Below are positions 44,339 to 53,304 of a stretch of 64,000 bases of DNA, in pieces. Made by a program: the position numbers and the translations under genes. Source of the DNA: Ponticaulis koreensis DSM 19734 (GTDB lineage: Bacteria; Pseudomonadota; Alphaproteobacteria; Caulobacterales; Hyphomonadaceae); NCBI RefSeq assembly GCF_000420665.1, contig NZ_ATVJ01000001.1, forward strand, positions 806,001 to 870,000, read 5' to 3'. Below the pieces are notes generated by a model. That model saw nothing but the letters and a program-made list of their open reading frames with translations, did no database searches and was not told the DNA's origin. The stretch's first letter is position 1, and each line of letters opens with the position of its first letter.

Positions 44339-44910
44339 CAGCTTTGCGTATAATCCTCAAGCGCTTTCAGGATCGCATTGACTGCTGTCGAATGCGGTCC
44401 TTCGCGGCTGTCTACCACGATATCGGCCTCTGCATAGACAGGGTTTCGTGTTTCCAGCAGATCAGCGAGACGCTGTTTCGGGTTTTCGGTCTTCAGAAGC
44501 GGGCGTCCGTCTTTCCGGCTGACACGTTTCCAGAGCGTTTCAAGGTCGGCGCGCAGCCAGATTGTGACGGCATGCTGTTTCAATGCCGCGCGAATATCCG
44601 GGTTCATGAAAGCACCACCACCGGTGGCCAGAATATGCTGCGGGCCTTCTAAAAGGCGCTCAATCACGCGCTGTTCGCCGCGGCGAAACTCGGTTTCGCC
44701 ATGTACTGAGAAAATATCAGTGACAGACAGGCCTGCAGCCAGCTCGATCTGTTCGTCGCTGTCATAAAAGGGGAGGTCCAGCGTATCGGCAAGGCGTCGA
44801 CCAACGGACGACTTACCCGCACCCATCAGACCGATGAGTGCAATTGTTTTGCCGTTTGCCACTTTCTGGGCAGATTCTTCAGTATCAGTAGGCACTTCAC
44901 TTATGCGCAT
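44338..44910 (-). CDS. aroK: shikimate kinase
   Basis: Phosphorylates shikimate at the 3-OH with ATP. The 190-residue form starts at the ATG at 44910. The P-loop is GLMGAGKSS, the shikimate-binding Asp is in YDSDEQIE, and ATGGGAF and the lid region GRPLL are present. The frame is open to 44976, but that extension is poor. A short N-terminal extension before the P-loop (SEVPTDTEESAQKVANGK) is normal in this group. It is the first gene of the aroK-aroB-CorC operon. Confidence 0.96.
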   Translation of the reverse strand: MRISEVPTDTEESAQKVANGKTIALIGLMGAGKSSVGRRLADTLDLPFYDSDEQIELAAGLSVTDIFSVHGETEFRRGEQRVIERLLEGPQHILATGGGAFMNPDIRAALKQHAVTIWLRADLETLWKRVSRKDGRPLLKTENPKQRLADLLETRNPVYAEADIVVDSREGPHSTAVNAILKALEDYTQS

Positions 44911-44993
44911 CTGATTTTGCGCCTCCACAAAACTCGCGATTATACATAAAGGTGAGGTGCAGCAAATATGATGCAAGGCGATAAAGGTTTGAA

Positions 44994-45128
44994 ATGCGAG
45001 CTTTCCTGATCATTCTCGTTCTGGCGGTTGTCCTGATTGGCGGCGCTATCTTCTGGCTGGCTGACAGTGCGGTGAAAAATCCACCGTCGAATGGCGAGCA
45101 GCGTATTGAGGTGGAACTCGATGTTTAA
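44994..45128 (+). CDS. 44-residue membrane protein upstream of the secreted helical protein
   Basis: A short ORF consisting of one N-terminal hydrophobic segment (FLIILVLAVVLIGGAIFWLA, 4-23) and a short polar, acidic tail. AAAGG lies just upstream of the ATG. Its last 8 bp overlap the next gene's start, a common sign of translational coupling. I recognise no family. It is divergent from aroK. Confidence 0.7.
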   Translation: MRAFLIILVLAVVLIGGAIFWLADSAVKNPPSNGEQRIEVELDV

Positions 45129-46830
45129 ACAGAGCCTGACGGCCATTGCCGCCGTGCTGGCGGTAAGCGCTGTGCCGGTGACGGCTTCGGCGCAGAGTTT
45201 TCTTGAGAGTACCGGACTCGGTGATATCGACCCGTGGGGTGTCGGCACAATTTCCCGTGCTGACGGCGCTCTGCCACTCACTATGTGGGAAGGCAGCACG
45301 ACCGAAGATCTTCTGCCGCTCTTTGCGCGCCTCAACCCACGCGGCCTGACGCCAACCATGAACACCTTCCTGCGCCGCGTGCTCTTATCGCCGTCACGCG
45401 CGCCTGAAGGGGCCGGTGCGGATCAGCTTCTTGCCCAGCGTATGCGCCTGATCTGGAGCCTTGGCGAACTTGAGGCCTATGAAGAGATTGCGCGTCAGCT
45501 GCCAGACGCAGATGGTATTTTGTCAGCGCGTGAAGCGCGGATCGAAATGCAATTCCTGCGCGGTAACCTCGCGTCTGCCTGCTCAAACGTTCGCGCGTCC
45601 ACTGAGGCAAACGCCTATCTCTATGCGGCACGTGCTGGCTGTTTTGCGTTGGAAGGCAATTATTCGTCCGCCAATCTCGCGCTGGAGCTTGCTGCAGAAC
45701 TTGGAACGCCTGATCCGTGGATCACCACAGCAATCGGCGCGATGCAAACCATGCCAGCCGAGCCTACAGAGCGTGATATTGAGCGCCTGCCTGCCGCAAG
45801 TTTTGCCTCCGGCCTGACAACGGCATTGTCGCTTGCGGGCAATTTCCCTGTCCGCGACGAAAGCTTTCAGGGGCTGAACCCTGGCTTTGCTCGCGAAATT
45901 TCTGGCCGTAACGACATTTCCCGCGCGCTTCGCATCCAGATGGCGGATGTCGCGACGTTTGCTGGCCTGATGACAACGCAGGAGCGGTCTTCTGCGTATC
46001 GCCTCGAGCCGGTTCCGGCGCCTCCATTGCCGGTCGCGGGTGAAGCACCGGCCGAAACTGAAGAGACGGATGCGCCAGACATTAATGCGCCTGTAAACGC
46101 GCTTGATGAGGCGCTTCAACTGGCCGCCGATCGCGGTACAGAAGAAGCTGATCTGGTTGTCGCGATCCGCCGCGCGCTCGCGCAATCGGGGTCAAATACG
46201 GTTCATTTCTCAGAGAACGCCAGACTGCTTCTGCCGGTCATGACGCGTCTTCGTGATCTTGATGCGCTCGATCAGAATGGCGAATACTTCGCTATTGCAG
46301 CTTTTGCTGCGGGTGATCAGCGTCAGGCGACCCGTTTCCAACGCGTGTCAGAGATTGAAGGCGGTCCGGAGCCGGACCTCTTCCTGAAAGCCTGGGTGGA
46401 TGGTCTTCGTGTTCTGTCCGGAACCGACCGGTCTCCGGCGTCTGCGCGTCTTGCTTCGACCCAGCTTGCGCAAGCTGCCAGCGGTGATGGCCAGACGGCT
46501 GCCGCAGCAGAGCTTCTCTATTCGCTTTTGATGGTGGACGGCGTGCTGTCACATGAAGCGCGTGATTTCCTGTCTGGATCGGCAGGCGATACGCTTTCAG
46601 AAGGTGACCAGCTGGATATCCAGACGCAAATCCTCCTCACATCCGGTCTTCGTGGCGGTTCAACGGGTGAGGGACTTCTGCGTCTCGTCAGTGCGCTGGG
46701 CCGTCGCCCGGATACATATGCGCCGGAAGATATTGTCGACGTGATCGAGCTGTTGCGGGCAACCGGTTACACGACCGAGGCGCGCGCGCTCGCGGTTGAG
46801 GCGCTTGGCTTCCACCAGATCAGGAATTGA
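45121..46830 (+). CDS. exported helical protein of unknown function
   Basis: A 569-residue secreted protein: signal peptide MFKQSLTAIAAVLAVSAVPV ending ASAQ, then an alanine- and leucine-rich helical chain with TPR-like character (for example YLYAARAGCFALEGNYSSAN). A Pro/Glu linker lies near 305-330 (PVPAPPLPVAGEAPAETEET). I do not recognise a named family. The start at 45121 is preferred to 45091 because of the signal peptide and GAGGTGG upstream. xerD begins one base after its stop. Confidence 0.72.
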   Translation: MFKQSLTAIAAVLAVSAVPVTASAQSFLESTGLGDIDPWGVGTISRADGALPLTMWEGSTTEDLLPLFARLNPRGLTPTMNTFLRRVLLSPSRAPEGAGADQLLAQRMRLIWSLGELEAYEEIARQLPDADGILSAREARIEMQFLRGNLASACSNVRASTEANAYLYAARAGCFALEGNYSSANLALELAAELGTPDPWITTAIGAMQTMPAEPTERDIERLPAASFASGLTTALSLAGNFPVRDESFQGLNPGFAREISGRNDISRALRIQMADVATFAGLMTTQERSSAYRLEPVPAPPLPVAGEAPAETEETDAPDINAPVNALDEALQLAADRGTEEADLVVAIRRALAQSGSNTVHFSENARLLLPVMTRLRDLDALDQNGEYFAIAAFAAGDQRQATRFQRVSEIEGGPEPDLFLKAWVDGLRVLSGTDRSPASARLASTQLAQAASGDGQTAAAAELLYSLLMVDGVLSHEARDFLSGSAGDTLSEGDQLDIQTQILLTSGLRGGSTGEGLLRLVSALGRRPDTYAPEDIVDVIELLRATGYTTEARALAVEALGFHQIRN

Positions 46831-46831
46831 T

Positions 46832-47764
46832 GTGACACCGGACGATCGCTCCCGGATTGATGCCTATCTTGAAATGCAGGCGGTCGAACGGGCCGCCTCG
46901 GAAAATACGCTGGCGGCCTATCGGCGCGATCTGAAAGATGCGGCCGCCTTTCTCGCTACGCAGGGCACAGACCTTGCCAGCGCCGACCGCGAAGATCTGA
47001 CCGCCTATCAAAGGGCGCTGTCTGATGAGGGCTTCTCGGCGGCAACCATTGCACGGCGTATTTCTGCGCTTCGCCAGTTCTACCGGTTTGAAGTGGAAGA
47101 CGGCTTGCGCGATACCAATCCCGCGCAAGGCTTGTCGTCTCCGGATGCAACACGGCATGTCCCGAAGGTTCTCTCCCGCGATGACGTGGCCGCTTTGCTG
47201 GCCGCCTGTGAAGGCGAGGATAGCAAGAATGTCCGCGATCTTTGCATTCTGGAACTTGTCTATTCGGCAGGCCTGCGCGCCTCAGAAGTCTGCGCACTGC
47301 CTATGGCGGCGCTTCACACTGTGCGTGACGGCTATATTCGGGTGCTGGGTAAAGGTCAGAAAGAGCGGCTTTGCCCTGTCGGCGGCCCCGCGCAGCGCGC
47401 GCTGGACGAGTGGCTGATCGAGCGTCCCGCGCATCTGCCTAAAAAGAACCGGGAAGCGGCAGAGCGGTTCGTCTTCCCATCAGGCGGTGCGGACGGGCAT
47501 ATCTCGCGGCGCACACTGCAGAATATTATCCGCGACCGGTCTTTGAAAGCGGGGCTCAACGCGGCTGATATCTCCCCGCATACGCTGCGCCATGCGTTTG
47601 CCACTCATATGCTGCAGGGCGGGGCGGACCTTCGAACCGTGCAGGTGCTGCTTGGCCATGCCGATATCTCAACCACCCAGATTTACACCCATCTTCTGAC
47701 CGAAGATCTGGCAGACATGCTTGCTGCAGCGCACCCGCTGGCGCAGTCATCCCGCAAGAAATAA
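46832..47764 (+). CDS. xerD: XerD-type tyrosine recombinase
   Basis: A chromosome-dimer-resolving recombinase acting at dif with XerC. It has 310 residues from the GTG at 46832 (AGGA 7 bp upstream). The N-terminal SAM-like DNA-binding domain is followed by the catalytic domain with Arg in SAGLRASE, Lys in GKGQKE, HTLRHAFATH, LGHADIS and the nucleophile Tyr in TQIYTH. XerD rather than XerC is inferred from the neighbouring aroK-aroB genes, an arrangement known in alphaproteobacteria. The frame is also open from 46796. Confidence 0.92.
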   Translation: MTPDDRSRIDAYLEMQAVERAASENTLAAYRRDLKDAAAFLATQGTDLASADREDLTAYQRALSDEGFSAATIARRISALRQFYRFEVEDGLRDTNPAQGLSSPDATRHVPKVLSRDDVAALLAACEGEDSKNVRDLCILELVYSAGLRASEVCALPMAALHTVRDGYIRVLGKGQKERLCPVGGPAQRALDEWLIERPAHLPKKNREAAERFVFPSGGADGHISRRTLQNIIRDRSLKAGLNAADISPHTLRHAFATHMLQGGADLRTVQVLLGHADISTTQIYTHLLTEDLADMLAAAHPLAQSSRKK

Positions 47765-47878
47765 CCCATAAAGGCGCGGTGTTTCCGGTGATCTGGAAAT
47801 TTTCCCTTCACATTGCAGTGCAGCAGACATAGTTTCCCCCTCAAATACAAAACATCTTCAAATCTCGGGGAACACAGT

Positions 47879-48934
47879 ATGTCAGCGACGAAACCGCCAC
47901 AGCAATTCTACAAAGCACTCGCTATTGGTGCGCCAGCGCCGCTTCGTGAGCAGCCGGTGAATGTAGAGCGCATGATCCACTTTGTGCCGCCGCATCTCGA
48001 TAAAGTGCGCGCCAAGGTTCCGGATATGGCGAAGAAGGTCGATGTGATCCTCGCAAACCTTGAAGACGCGATCCCGGCAGATGCGAAAGACGCTGCGCGC
48101 GCTGGCGCAGTTGAAATGGGTAAAACCGTTGATTTCAAAGCTTCCAACACAGGCTTCTGGTCCCGCGTAAACTGCCTGAACTCGCCATGGTTTCTGGAAG
48201 ACGTGACCACGCTTCTGGCGGAAGTCGGCGATGCGCTGGACGTTCTGATGATTCCGAAGGTTGAAGGCCCGTGGGATATTCACTTCGTTGACCAGCTTCT
48301 GGCGCAGCTCGAAGCCAAGCACGGCATTAAAAAGCCGATTGGCATTCACGCGATTCTGGAAACAGCCGAAGGCGTGAAAAACGTTGAGCAGATCGCGCTC
48401 GCGTCTCCGCGTATGCACGGCATCTGCCTTGGCCCGGCTGACCTTGCAGCCTCCCGCAAGATGAAGACGACCCGCGTTGGCGGCGGTCACCCATTCTACC
48501 GCGTGATTGAAGATCCGGTCGAAGGCCGCGAGCGCATGAATGCGCAGCAGGACCCTTGGCACTACACCATCGCGCGTATGGTTGATGCCTGCGCGTCTGC
48601 CGGTATCAAGGCGATGTATGGTCCGTTCGGCGATATCTCCGACCTTGAAGCTTGCGAACAGCAATTCCGCAATGCCTTCCTGCTCGGCTGTGACGGTGCA
48701 TGGTCACTTCACCCGAACCAGATCGACATTGCGAAAAAGGTCTTCTCACCAGACCCTGATGAAGTGAAATTTGCGGCACGTATCCTCGAAGCTATGCCGG
48801 ATGGCACGGGCGTTGTGATGCTCGACGGTAAAATGCAGGACGATGCGACCTGGAAGCAGGCGAAAGTCATCGTCGATCTGGCGAAACTCGTCGCCCAGAA
48901 AGACCCTGAATACAAAGAAGCCTACGGGTTTTAA
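47879..48934 (+). CDS. HpcH/HpaI aldolase/citrate lyase family protein (CoA-ester lyase)
   Basis: A 351-residue TIM-barrel enzyme resembling malyl-CoA/beta-methylmalyl-CoA lyases, which cleave or form acyl-CoA esters using Mg. Metal-site residues are in [10 protein letters not shown] and [10 protein letters not shown]. The substrate motif [10 protein letters not shown] is clear. GGGGAA precedes the ATG at 47879. It is a single gene with a strong terminator; a specific CoA substrate cannot be assigned. Confidence 0.9.
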   Translation: MSATKPPQQFYKALAIGAPAPLREQPVNVERMIHFVPPHLDKVRAKVPDMAKKVDVILANLEDAIPADAKDAARAGAVEMGKTVDFKASNTGFWSRVNCLNSPWFLEDVTTLLAEVGDALDVLMIPKVEGPWDIHFVDQLLAQLEAKHGIKKPIGIHAILETAEGVKNVEQIALASPRMHGICLGPADLAASRKMKTTRVGGGHPFYRVIEDPVEGRERMNAQQDPWHYTIARMVDACASAGIKAMYGPFGDISDLEACEQQFRNAFLLGCDGAWSLHPNQIDIAKKVFSPDPDEVKFAARILEAMPDGTGVVMLDGKMQDDATWKQAKVIVDLAKLVAQKDPEYKEAYGF

Positions 48935-48955
48935 TTTAGCAGAAACGTACAACAG

Positions 48956-48985
48956 AAGCCCCGCCGGATCAGGCGGGGCTTTTTT
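48956..48985 (+). terminator. terminator of the CoA-ester lyase gene
   Basis: AAGCCCCGCC and GGCGGGGCTT form a 10-bp stem around GGATCA, followed by TTTTT. The stop codon of the convergent AraC gene (48969-48971) lies inside the loop, so that gene's coding end is in the terminator. Confidence 0.92.
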
Positions 48986-49889
48986 GTTTGTGCTGAACGC
49001 CAGTCCTCTGCCTGTGCAGGGCGGCAGGTGTAAGGCCGGACATGGCTTTCACATCGCGCGCCATATGTGCTTGATCTGAAAACCCGAAGTCATAGGCAAG
49101 GCCCGCCCAGTCAGGCGTTTTGAAGCGCATCGCGGTCTGGACGAGTCTCTGATGACGCACATAACGCGCATAAGCTTTGGGCGAGAGGCCGATCCGGTCT
49201 GCGCTGACCCGCCTCAGCGTTCGCCCTGACATATCTGCAAATTCTGTCAGTGCGTTGATCTCCATTTGCCCGTTATGCTCACGAATGGCCTGTAGCGCCG
49301 CAAACATGCCGCTCATTGCCGGTGCAAGTGTCTCGATCTGACGGGAAATGAGGCGTAGCAATGCCTCTGCAATTGTCTCTGCCGCTGCGCCGCTCTCAGC
49401 CAGCTTGCGCAAATGACTGCACGCACGCACTAAATGCTGCGGCCAGTCCGGATTGGTATCTGAAATCTCCGATGGCCTGAGGCTCAGCAGAGGGATCGCA
49501 TATTCCGGGAAAAGCCGTGCGGCGATAATCTCCAGCCCGTGTGGCGTGTCCTGAGAGACTGGCTCCGTTACCGGCCCGAGCACGCGAAGCGAGACATCGT
49601 CCACCGTGCCGTCAGCGCCAAACCGGCGGAACACTGCAAGGCAGGTTTTCCAGTGGCCGGTGAGTGTCTGGCGCGACAGCGTTCGGCCCGCCCCGCCATA
49701 AATCCATAGGCTTTCCACGCCGCGCGGCAGGTCTTCGGGCCTGTCATTCCAGCGATACTCGCCCAGTGGGTCGCAAAACGGCAGGCAAACCGAGCCGTGG
49801 CCGAAATCTTCAATACGCGCCGCACCGAACATGCGAGCGAGCCTCTCTAACGAAGGAGAGACCGACATGCTGTATCGACTGGCCTGCAT
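48969..49889 (-). CDS. AraC family transcriptional regulator
   Basis: A regulator of about 306 residues. The C-terminal AraC/XylS DNA-binding domain (about 215-300) has two helix-turn-helix units (ALTEFADMSGRTLRRVSADR and WAGLAYDFGFSDQAHMARDV). The N-terminal part is a DUF6597-like sensor. The start is uncertain: 49889 has GAGG 8 bp upstream, while 49868 and 49832 are possible. With 49889 it overlaps the divergent secreted-protein gene by 23 bp, which it may regulate. Confidence 0.85.
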   Translation of the reverse strand: MQASRYSMSVSPSLERLARMFGAARIEDFGHGSVCLPFCDPLGEYRWNDRPEDLPRGVESLWIYGGAGRTLSRQTLTGHWKTCLAVFRRFGADGTVDDVSLRVLGPVTEPVSQDTPHGLEIIAARLFPEYAIPLLSLRPSEISDTNPDWPQHLVRACSHLRKLAESGAAAETIAEALLRLISRQIETLAPAMSGMFAALQAIREHNGQMEINALTEFADMSGRTLRRVSADRIGLSPKAYARYVRHQRLVQTAMRFKTPDWAGLAYDFGFSDQAHMARDVKAMSGLTPAALHRQRTGVQHKQKSPA

Positions 49890-50901
49890 TATCTGCGCCT
49901 CGTGTATTGCCCTGAGCGCGCCTGCACTTGCTGAAACCGGCGCGCATGAAGAGCTGATCATAACCGAAAACGGCATCACATGGCTCGACCTTCCAGATCA
50001 CAAAAACGGCACTACGAGTTTCGAGCTCTGGATGTCGCCGGGGCGGGCCTTTACCGGATTTCTGTTCCGCGCGCCGGACGCGCAAAACGGTGAAATCCTC
50101 TATCTGCGCCATCACCAGCAGGGCAATCCGGACGCGTGGCAGTATCACCCGCGCTATAACGGGCATCAGGCGTATCAGATCTATCAGGGTGAAGGTTTTG
50201 CGGGTGTGACGAACGTCACCATGGGGGAATGGGTGAGCGGAGAGCTGGTCGTGTCCGATGATCGGGCTATTTTGCGCGTGAATGGCGAGGTCGTCGCGGC
50301 AGTGGGCGACCTCATCCGTGACCCTGAGTCCGGACAGATTGGCGTCTGGGCGCTGCGTGGTGAGCGTCGCTTTCGCAATCTGAGCTTCTCATCTGAGGTC
50401 GAAGACATTTCAGCGCTCGTGCCGCCCCCGCAAGAGCAGGTCTCGTCAGAAGGCCTCATCGCAGACTGGTCATTCAGCGCGTCAGTGTCTGCAGAGGTGG
50501 CGGTTAGTCCCGAAGGTGTTGTCTATGAAAACGCGCTGTCTGCAGGCCATAGAGGGCTTGTGGATATGAACCAGCTTACGCCGCTCTCATCAGAGGCGAA
50601 CACCATCTTCGCCTCCGTCACGGTGACGTCGCCGGAGCCGCAAATGGTGCTGCTCGATCTGGCATTCTCCGATAAGGCCAGCGTTTTCCTGAATGGCGAG
50701 CTTTTATACTCCGGAACGGATGTTTTCCTCACGCGGGACTACCGCTTTCTCGGCACGGCGGGCTTTAACGATACCGTGCCGCTCTACCTGAATGCAGGCG
50801 ACAACCAGCTTGAAATCGCCGTCACAGAACAGGAAGGCGGCTGGACAATTGGCGGTACTTTGCGCGGCGGTGAGGGCGTGACGACGCGTCTTCGCGACTA
50901 G
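49867..50901 (+). CDS. secreted ConA-like/two-domain beta-sandwich protein
   Basis: A 344-residue exported protein. The signal peptide MLYRLACIICASCIALSAPA (cut near 22) is followed by an N-terminal concanavalin-like sandwich (about 30-180, with GVTNVTMGEWVSGELVVSDD and GQIGVWALRGERRFRNLSF). A second, jelly-roll-like domain (about 195-335, KASVFLNGELLYSG) follows. This suggests binding of carbohydrate or another ligand outside the cell. AAGGAGAG lies 8 bp before the ATG. No catalytic motif is evident. Confidence 0.75.
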   Translation: MLYRLACIICASCIALSAPALAETGAHEELIITENGITWLDLPDHKNGTTSFELWMSPGRAFTGFLFRAPDAQNGEILYLRHHQQGNPDAWQYHPRYNGHQAYQIYQGEGFAGVTNVTMGEWVSGELVVSDDRAILRVNGEVVAAVGDLIRDPESGQIGVWALRGERRFRNLSFSSEVEDISALVPPPQEQVSSEGLIADWSFSASVSAEVAVSPEGVVYENALSAGHRGLVDMNQLTPLSSEANTIFASVTVTSPEPQMVLLDLAFSDKASVFLNGELLYSGTDVFLTRDYRFLGTAGFNDTVPLYLNAGDNQLEIAVTEQEGGWTIGGTLRGGEGVTTRLRD

Positions 50902-50972
50902 CGGCCCAATCGACCGGCAATTCCCTAAGGAGAGGCTTGCGCGGTGCGGGTTAAGCTGACTATCTCCAGCTC

Positions 50973-51830
50973 ATGACGACTACATCTGATACGACCCGTT
51001 TCTTTGATCTCGACCCGACTGATGACCCGAACAAATGGACGCTTGATGTCTCCATGGGTATTTCGGTTGGCCCGCCAAAGCATAAATTCCTGTTTGGCGG
51101 TGTCGGCCTTGCCTCTGCGATCCGCGCGCTGGAGCTCACCCATGAGCGCCCGCTGATCTGGGCGACGGCGCAATATCTCTCCTTCGCCCAGCCTGGCGAG
51201 ACGGTGAATGTGGATGTACGCGCAGCGACAGAGGGCAAGAATATCACGCAGGCGCGCGTGCTGGGCCATGTGGGTGACCGCGAGATTTATACCGTCAATG
51301 CCGCTGTCGGTTCGCGCGGCAAAGAGCTTGATCACCAATGGCTGGAGATGCCGGATGTTGCCCCGCCAATGGACTGTGAGGCGCTGCCGCGCTTCCGCCC
51401 CAAGGTGGATGACGAGCCGGATGATCTGCAGCAACGCCTGCATACCCGCGTTGCCCATGGCCGTTATGGCAAGAAGCGCAATGAGGGCGGCCTGTCAGAA
51501 GATGGCCGCGCCGTGCTCTGGTCTCGCCCGATGGACCCGAACACGCCGATTGATGCGACGATGCTGGCTGTGATCGCGGACTTTGTGCCGGGCGCAACCG
51601 GCAATGCTCTGGGCCTGCAGGCGGGCGCAAACTCGCTTGATAACACCATTCGTATCCGCAAGATTGTACCAACCGAATGGGTGTGCGCAGACCTGCATAT
51701 TCAGGGCATTCATGATGGCTTTGTGCATGGCGAGGCGCGCTTGTTTGCTGAAGATGGCACGCTCATGGCCGTCGCCTCACAGTCCGGCATTGTCCGCATC
51801 TGGGATGAGAACGGTAAGCGCTTTAAGTGA
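50973..51830 (+). CDS. acyl-CoA thioesterase-like protein (double hotdog)
   Basis: A 285-residue protein of the TesB-like thioesterase family, hydrolysing an acyl-CoA. The first hotdog (ISVGPPKHKFLFGGVGLASA and LIWATAQYLSFAQPGETV) and the second (ATMLAVIADFVPGA through GLQAGANSLDNTIRIRK) can be followed, the latter with the Asp and Asn usual in the active site. The gene is followed by a palindromic repeat region. Confidence 0.85.
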   Translation: MTTTSDTTRFFDLDPTDDPNKWTLDVSMGISVGPPKHKFLFGGVGLASAIRALELTHERPLIWATAQYLSFAQPGETVNVDVRAATEGKNITQARVLGHVGDREIYTVNAAVGSRGKELDHQWLEMPDVAPPMDCEALPRFRPKVDDEPDDLQQRLHTRVAHGRYGKKRNEGGLSEDGRAVLWSRPMDPNTPIDATMLAVIADFVPGATGNALGLQAGANSLDNTIRIRKIVPTEWVCADLHIQGIHDGFVHGEARLFAEDGTLMAVASQSGIVRIWDENGKRFK

Positions 51831-51847
51831 GCGGGTGAAACCCGCTC

Positions 51848-51867
51848 ATCCCTGCGAAGGCAGGGAT
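51848..51867. repeat. ATCCCTGCGAAGGCAGGGAT palindrome
   Basis: A 20-bp interrupted palindrome (ATCCCTGC/GCAGGGAT with a short centre). This type of CCTGCG-x-GGCAGGG element is common as a dispersed intergenic repeat in alphaproteobacteria. It lies 18 bp after the thioesterase stop, so it might also act as a terminator. Confidence 0.6.
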
Positions 51868-51938
51868 CTCGTCAACACAAGCACCGAAGATGCCCATGCA
51901 GGTGGGTATCCAGTCTTAGGCCTCAACATCTAAGCATG

Positions 51939-51960
51939 GGTTCCCGTTTTCATGGGAACC
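51939..51960. repeat. second intergenic palindrome (TTCCCG...CATGGGAA type)
   Basis: GGTTCCC (51939-51945) and GGGAACC (51954-51960) form a 7-bp stem around GTTTTCAT. Together with the palindrome 72 bp upstream it looks like a paired dispersed repeat of about 120 bp between the thioesterase and the next gene. Confidence 0.5.
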
Positions 51961-52013
51961 TGCGTGTCAAAAACCTTATCCAACCCTGGCTCCCCGACGC
52001 CATAATCGGCCTC

Positions 52014-52862
52014 ATGACAGAAGAGGCCTACACCCTGCATCGCGTGACCGCGCCAGCCACTGACCCATCCGGGCCAGCGGCGTTTGCAGAGGACATAAAG
52101 GCGCTTCACACCCGCGCTGCCGCGCATCTGGATGCGCATCTTCATCCCAATCCACCCGAAACCTATAACGAGCCATGGACGCAGATGGAGCATATTTATG
52201 CGCGGGGGCTTCGCCAGTTCATCGCGCTGGCTGAGTATGCGCTGCGCTGTTTTATTCTGGTTCTGGCTGGCGAGCTTCTTGGCACTGAGAACGGGCGCAA
52301 AGAGGTAGAAGCCTATCTTGACCGGCCAGAGCGCGAGCCGCCGCGTAAACGCCCCTATTCCATCTTTGCCGAACATCAGGAAAAACGCCCCGCACAGGGC
52401 AGCTTCACTGCATTTGCGCCGCGCGCCTCAGCGCCGCGCAGGGGTAAGCGTAGCCCGCGCCCGTTTGAGCCCTATGACTGGCAGGTCGTTGATTGTTCGC
52501 GCCTTATGCGGCGGCTGGAGCGCTTGCCGGATGCCATCGCAAACGCAGAGGCGCATGCCGCCCGACTTGCGGCGCATATTCTCTCTGGTGCCTTCGTGCT
52601 GAGCGAAGAGGAGCTTACCGCCCCGCGCATCAGTGTCATCACAAGCGAACGCGCAGGCGCAGGCCTTCGAACCGCAGGTGACAAACGGGGCCGGGCACAA
52701 ACAAGACACCCTACCTATCCCGGCTTCTTCCGGTGTCTGCAGCATTGGTATCCGCCGCCCGATGTGATGGAGCGCGCCGATGACAGCGCGCGCAGCACAC
52801 TTCTCTCCCTGCACTATAAAGCAACAGAATCCCTAGAAATTCTGCACACCCGATTGGCCTGA
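52014..52862 (+). CDS. hypothetical alanine-rich protein
   Basis: I do not recognise this 282-residue protein. It is Ala- and Arg-rich, mostly helical by composition, with one moderately hydrophobic stretch (FIALAEYALRCFILVLAGEL) and a basic linker (APRASAPRRGKRSPRPF). No signal peptide is seen. The ATG at 52014 lacks a clear ribosome site; an earlier start at 51936 would lie in the palindromic repeat. The preceding repeat and odd composition suggest a lineage-specific gene. Confidence 0.6.
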   Translation: MTEEAYTLHRVTAPATDPSGPAAFAEDIKALHTRAAAHLDAHLHPNPPETYNEPWTQMEHIYARGLRQFIALAEYALRCFILVLAGELLGTENGRKEVEAYLDRPEREPPRKRPYSIFAEHQEKRPAQGSFTAFAPRASAPRRGKRSPRPFEPYDWQVVDCSRLMRRLERLPDAIANAEAHAARLAAHILSGAFVLSEEELTAPRISVITSERAGAGLRTAGDKRGRAQTRHPTYPGFFRCLQHWYPPPDVMERADDSARSTLLSLHYKATESLEILHTRLA

Positions 52863-52930
52863 GGCCTTTCGGGGCAAGGACGATTCGGCGAATTCGCTGA
52901 GAAGGTATTTTTAGAGAGGGTCGCGGTATC

Positions 52931-53299
52931 TTACGGCTGATACGATTCATCGATACAGCGGATGAGGCTGCTATCCGGATCGGTCATGTAAAACAGTCTG
53001 ATACCATGAGGTTCTGTACGAATTTCACTCAGGCGTAGCCCCGCGCGCTGGGCATCGTCAAACGGCGCGGCTGAAAATTCAGAATGCATCGCGTCGAGTT
53101 CTGTCGTGCGAAAACAGACGCTGAACCAGCTCTCCTTGGGATCAATGCCCATTGGAAAAAACTCGACGATCAGTGCGTCGCGTTTGAGGATCATCCAGCC
53201 CTTGTCGCGATAACTTCGTTTGAAACCGAGCGCGCCATAAAACGCTTCCGTGCGGTCAAAATCTGCGCTCGGAAGGTTAGGGGTCGCGATCTCAGGCAT
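52931..53299 (-). CDS. VOC (glyoxalase/bleomycin-resistance-like) protein
   Basis: A 122-residue single-domain vicinal-oxygen-chelate protein (PNLPSADFDRTEAFYGALGF at the start, the usual beta-alpha-beta pattern, and GIRLFYMTDPDSSLIRCIDE at the end). It could bind an antibiotic, dioxygenate or isomerise a small molecule. It begins 5 bp after the rlmN stop on the same strand and is probably translated with it. Confidence 0.86.
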   Translation of the reverse strand: MPEIATPNLPSADFDRTEAFYGALGFKRSYRDKGWMILKRDALIVEFFPMGIDPKESWFSVCFRTTELDAMHSEFSAAPFDDAQRAGLRLSEIRTEPHGIRLFYMTDPDSSLIRCIDESYQP

Positions 53300-53304
53300 G
53301 TTGG

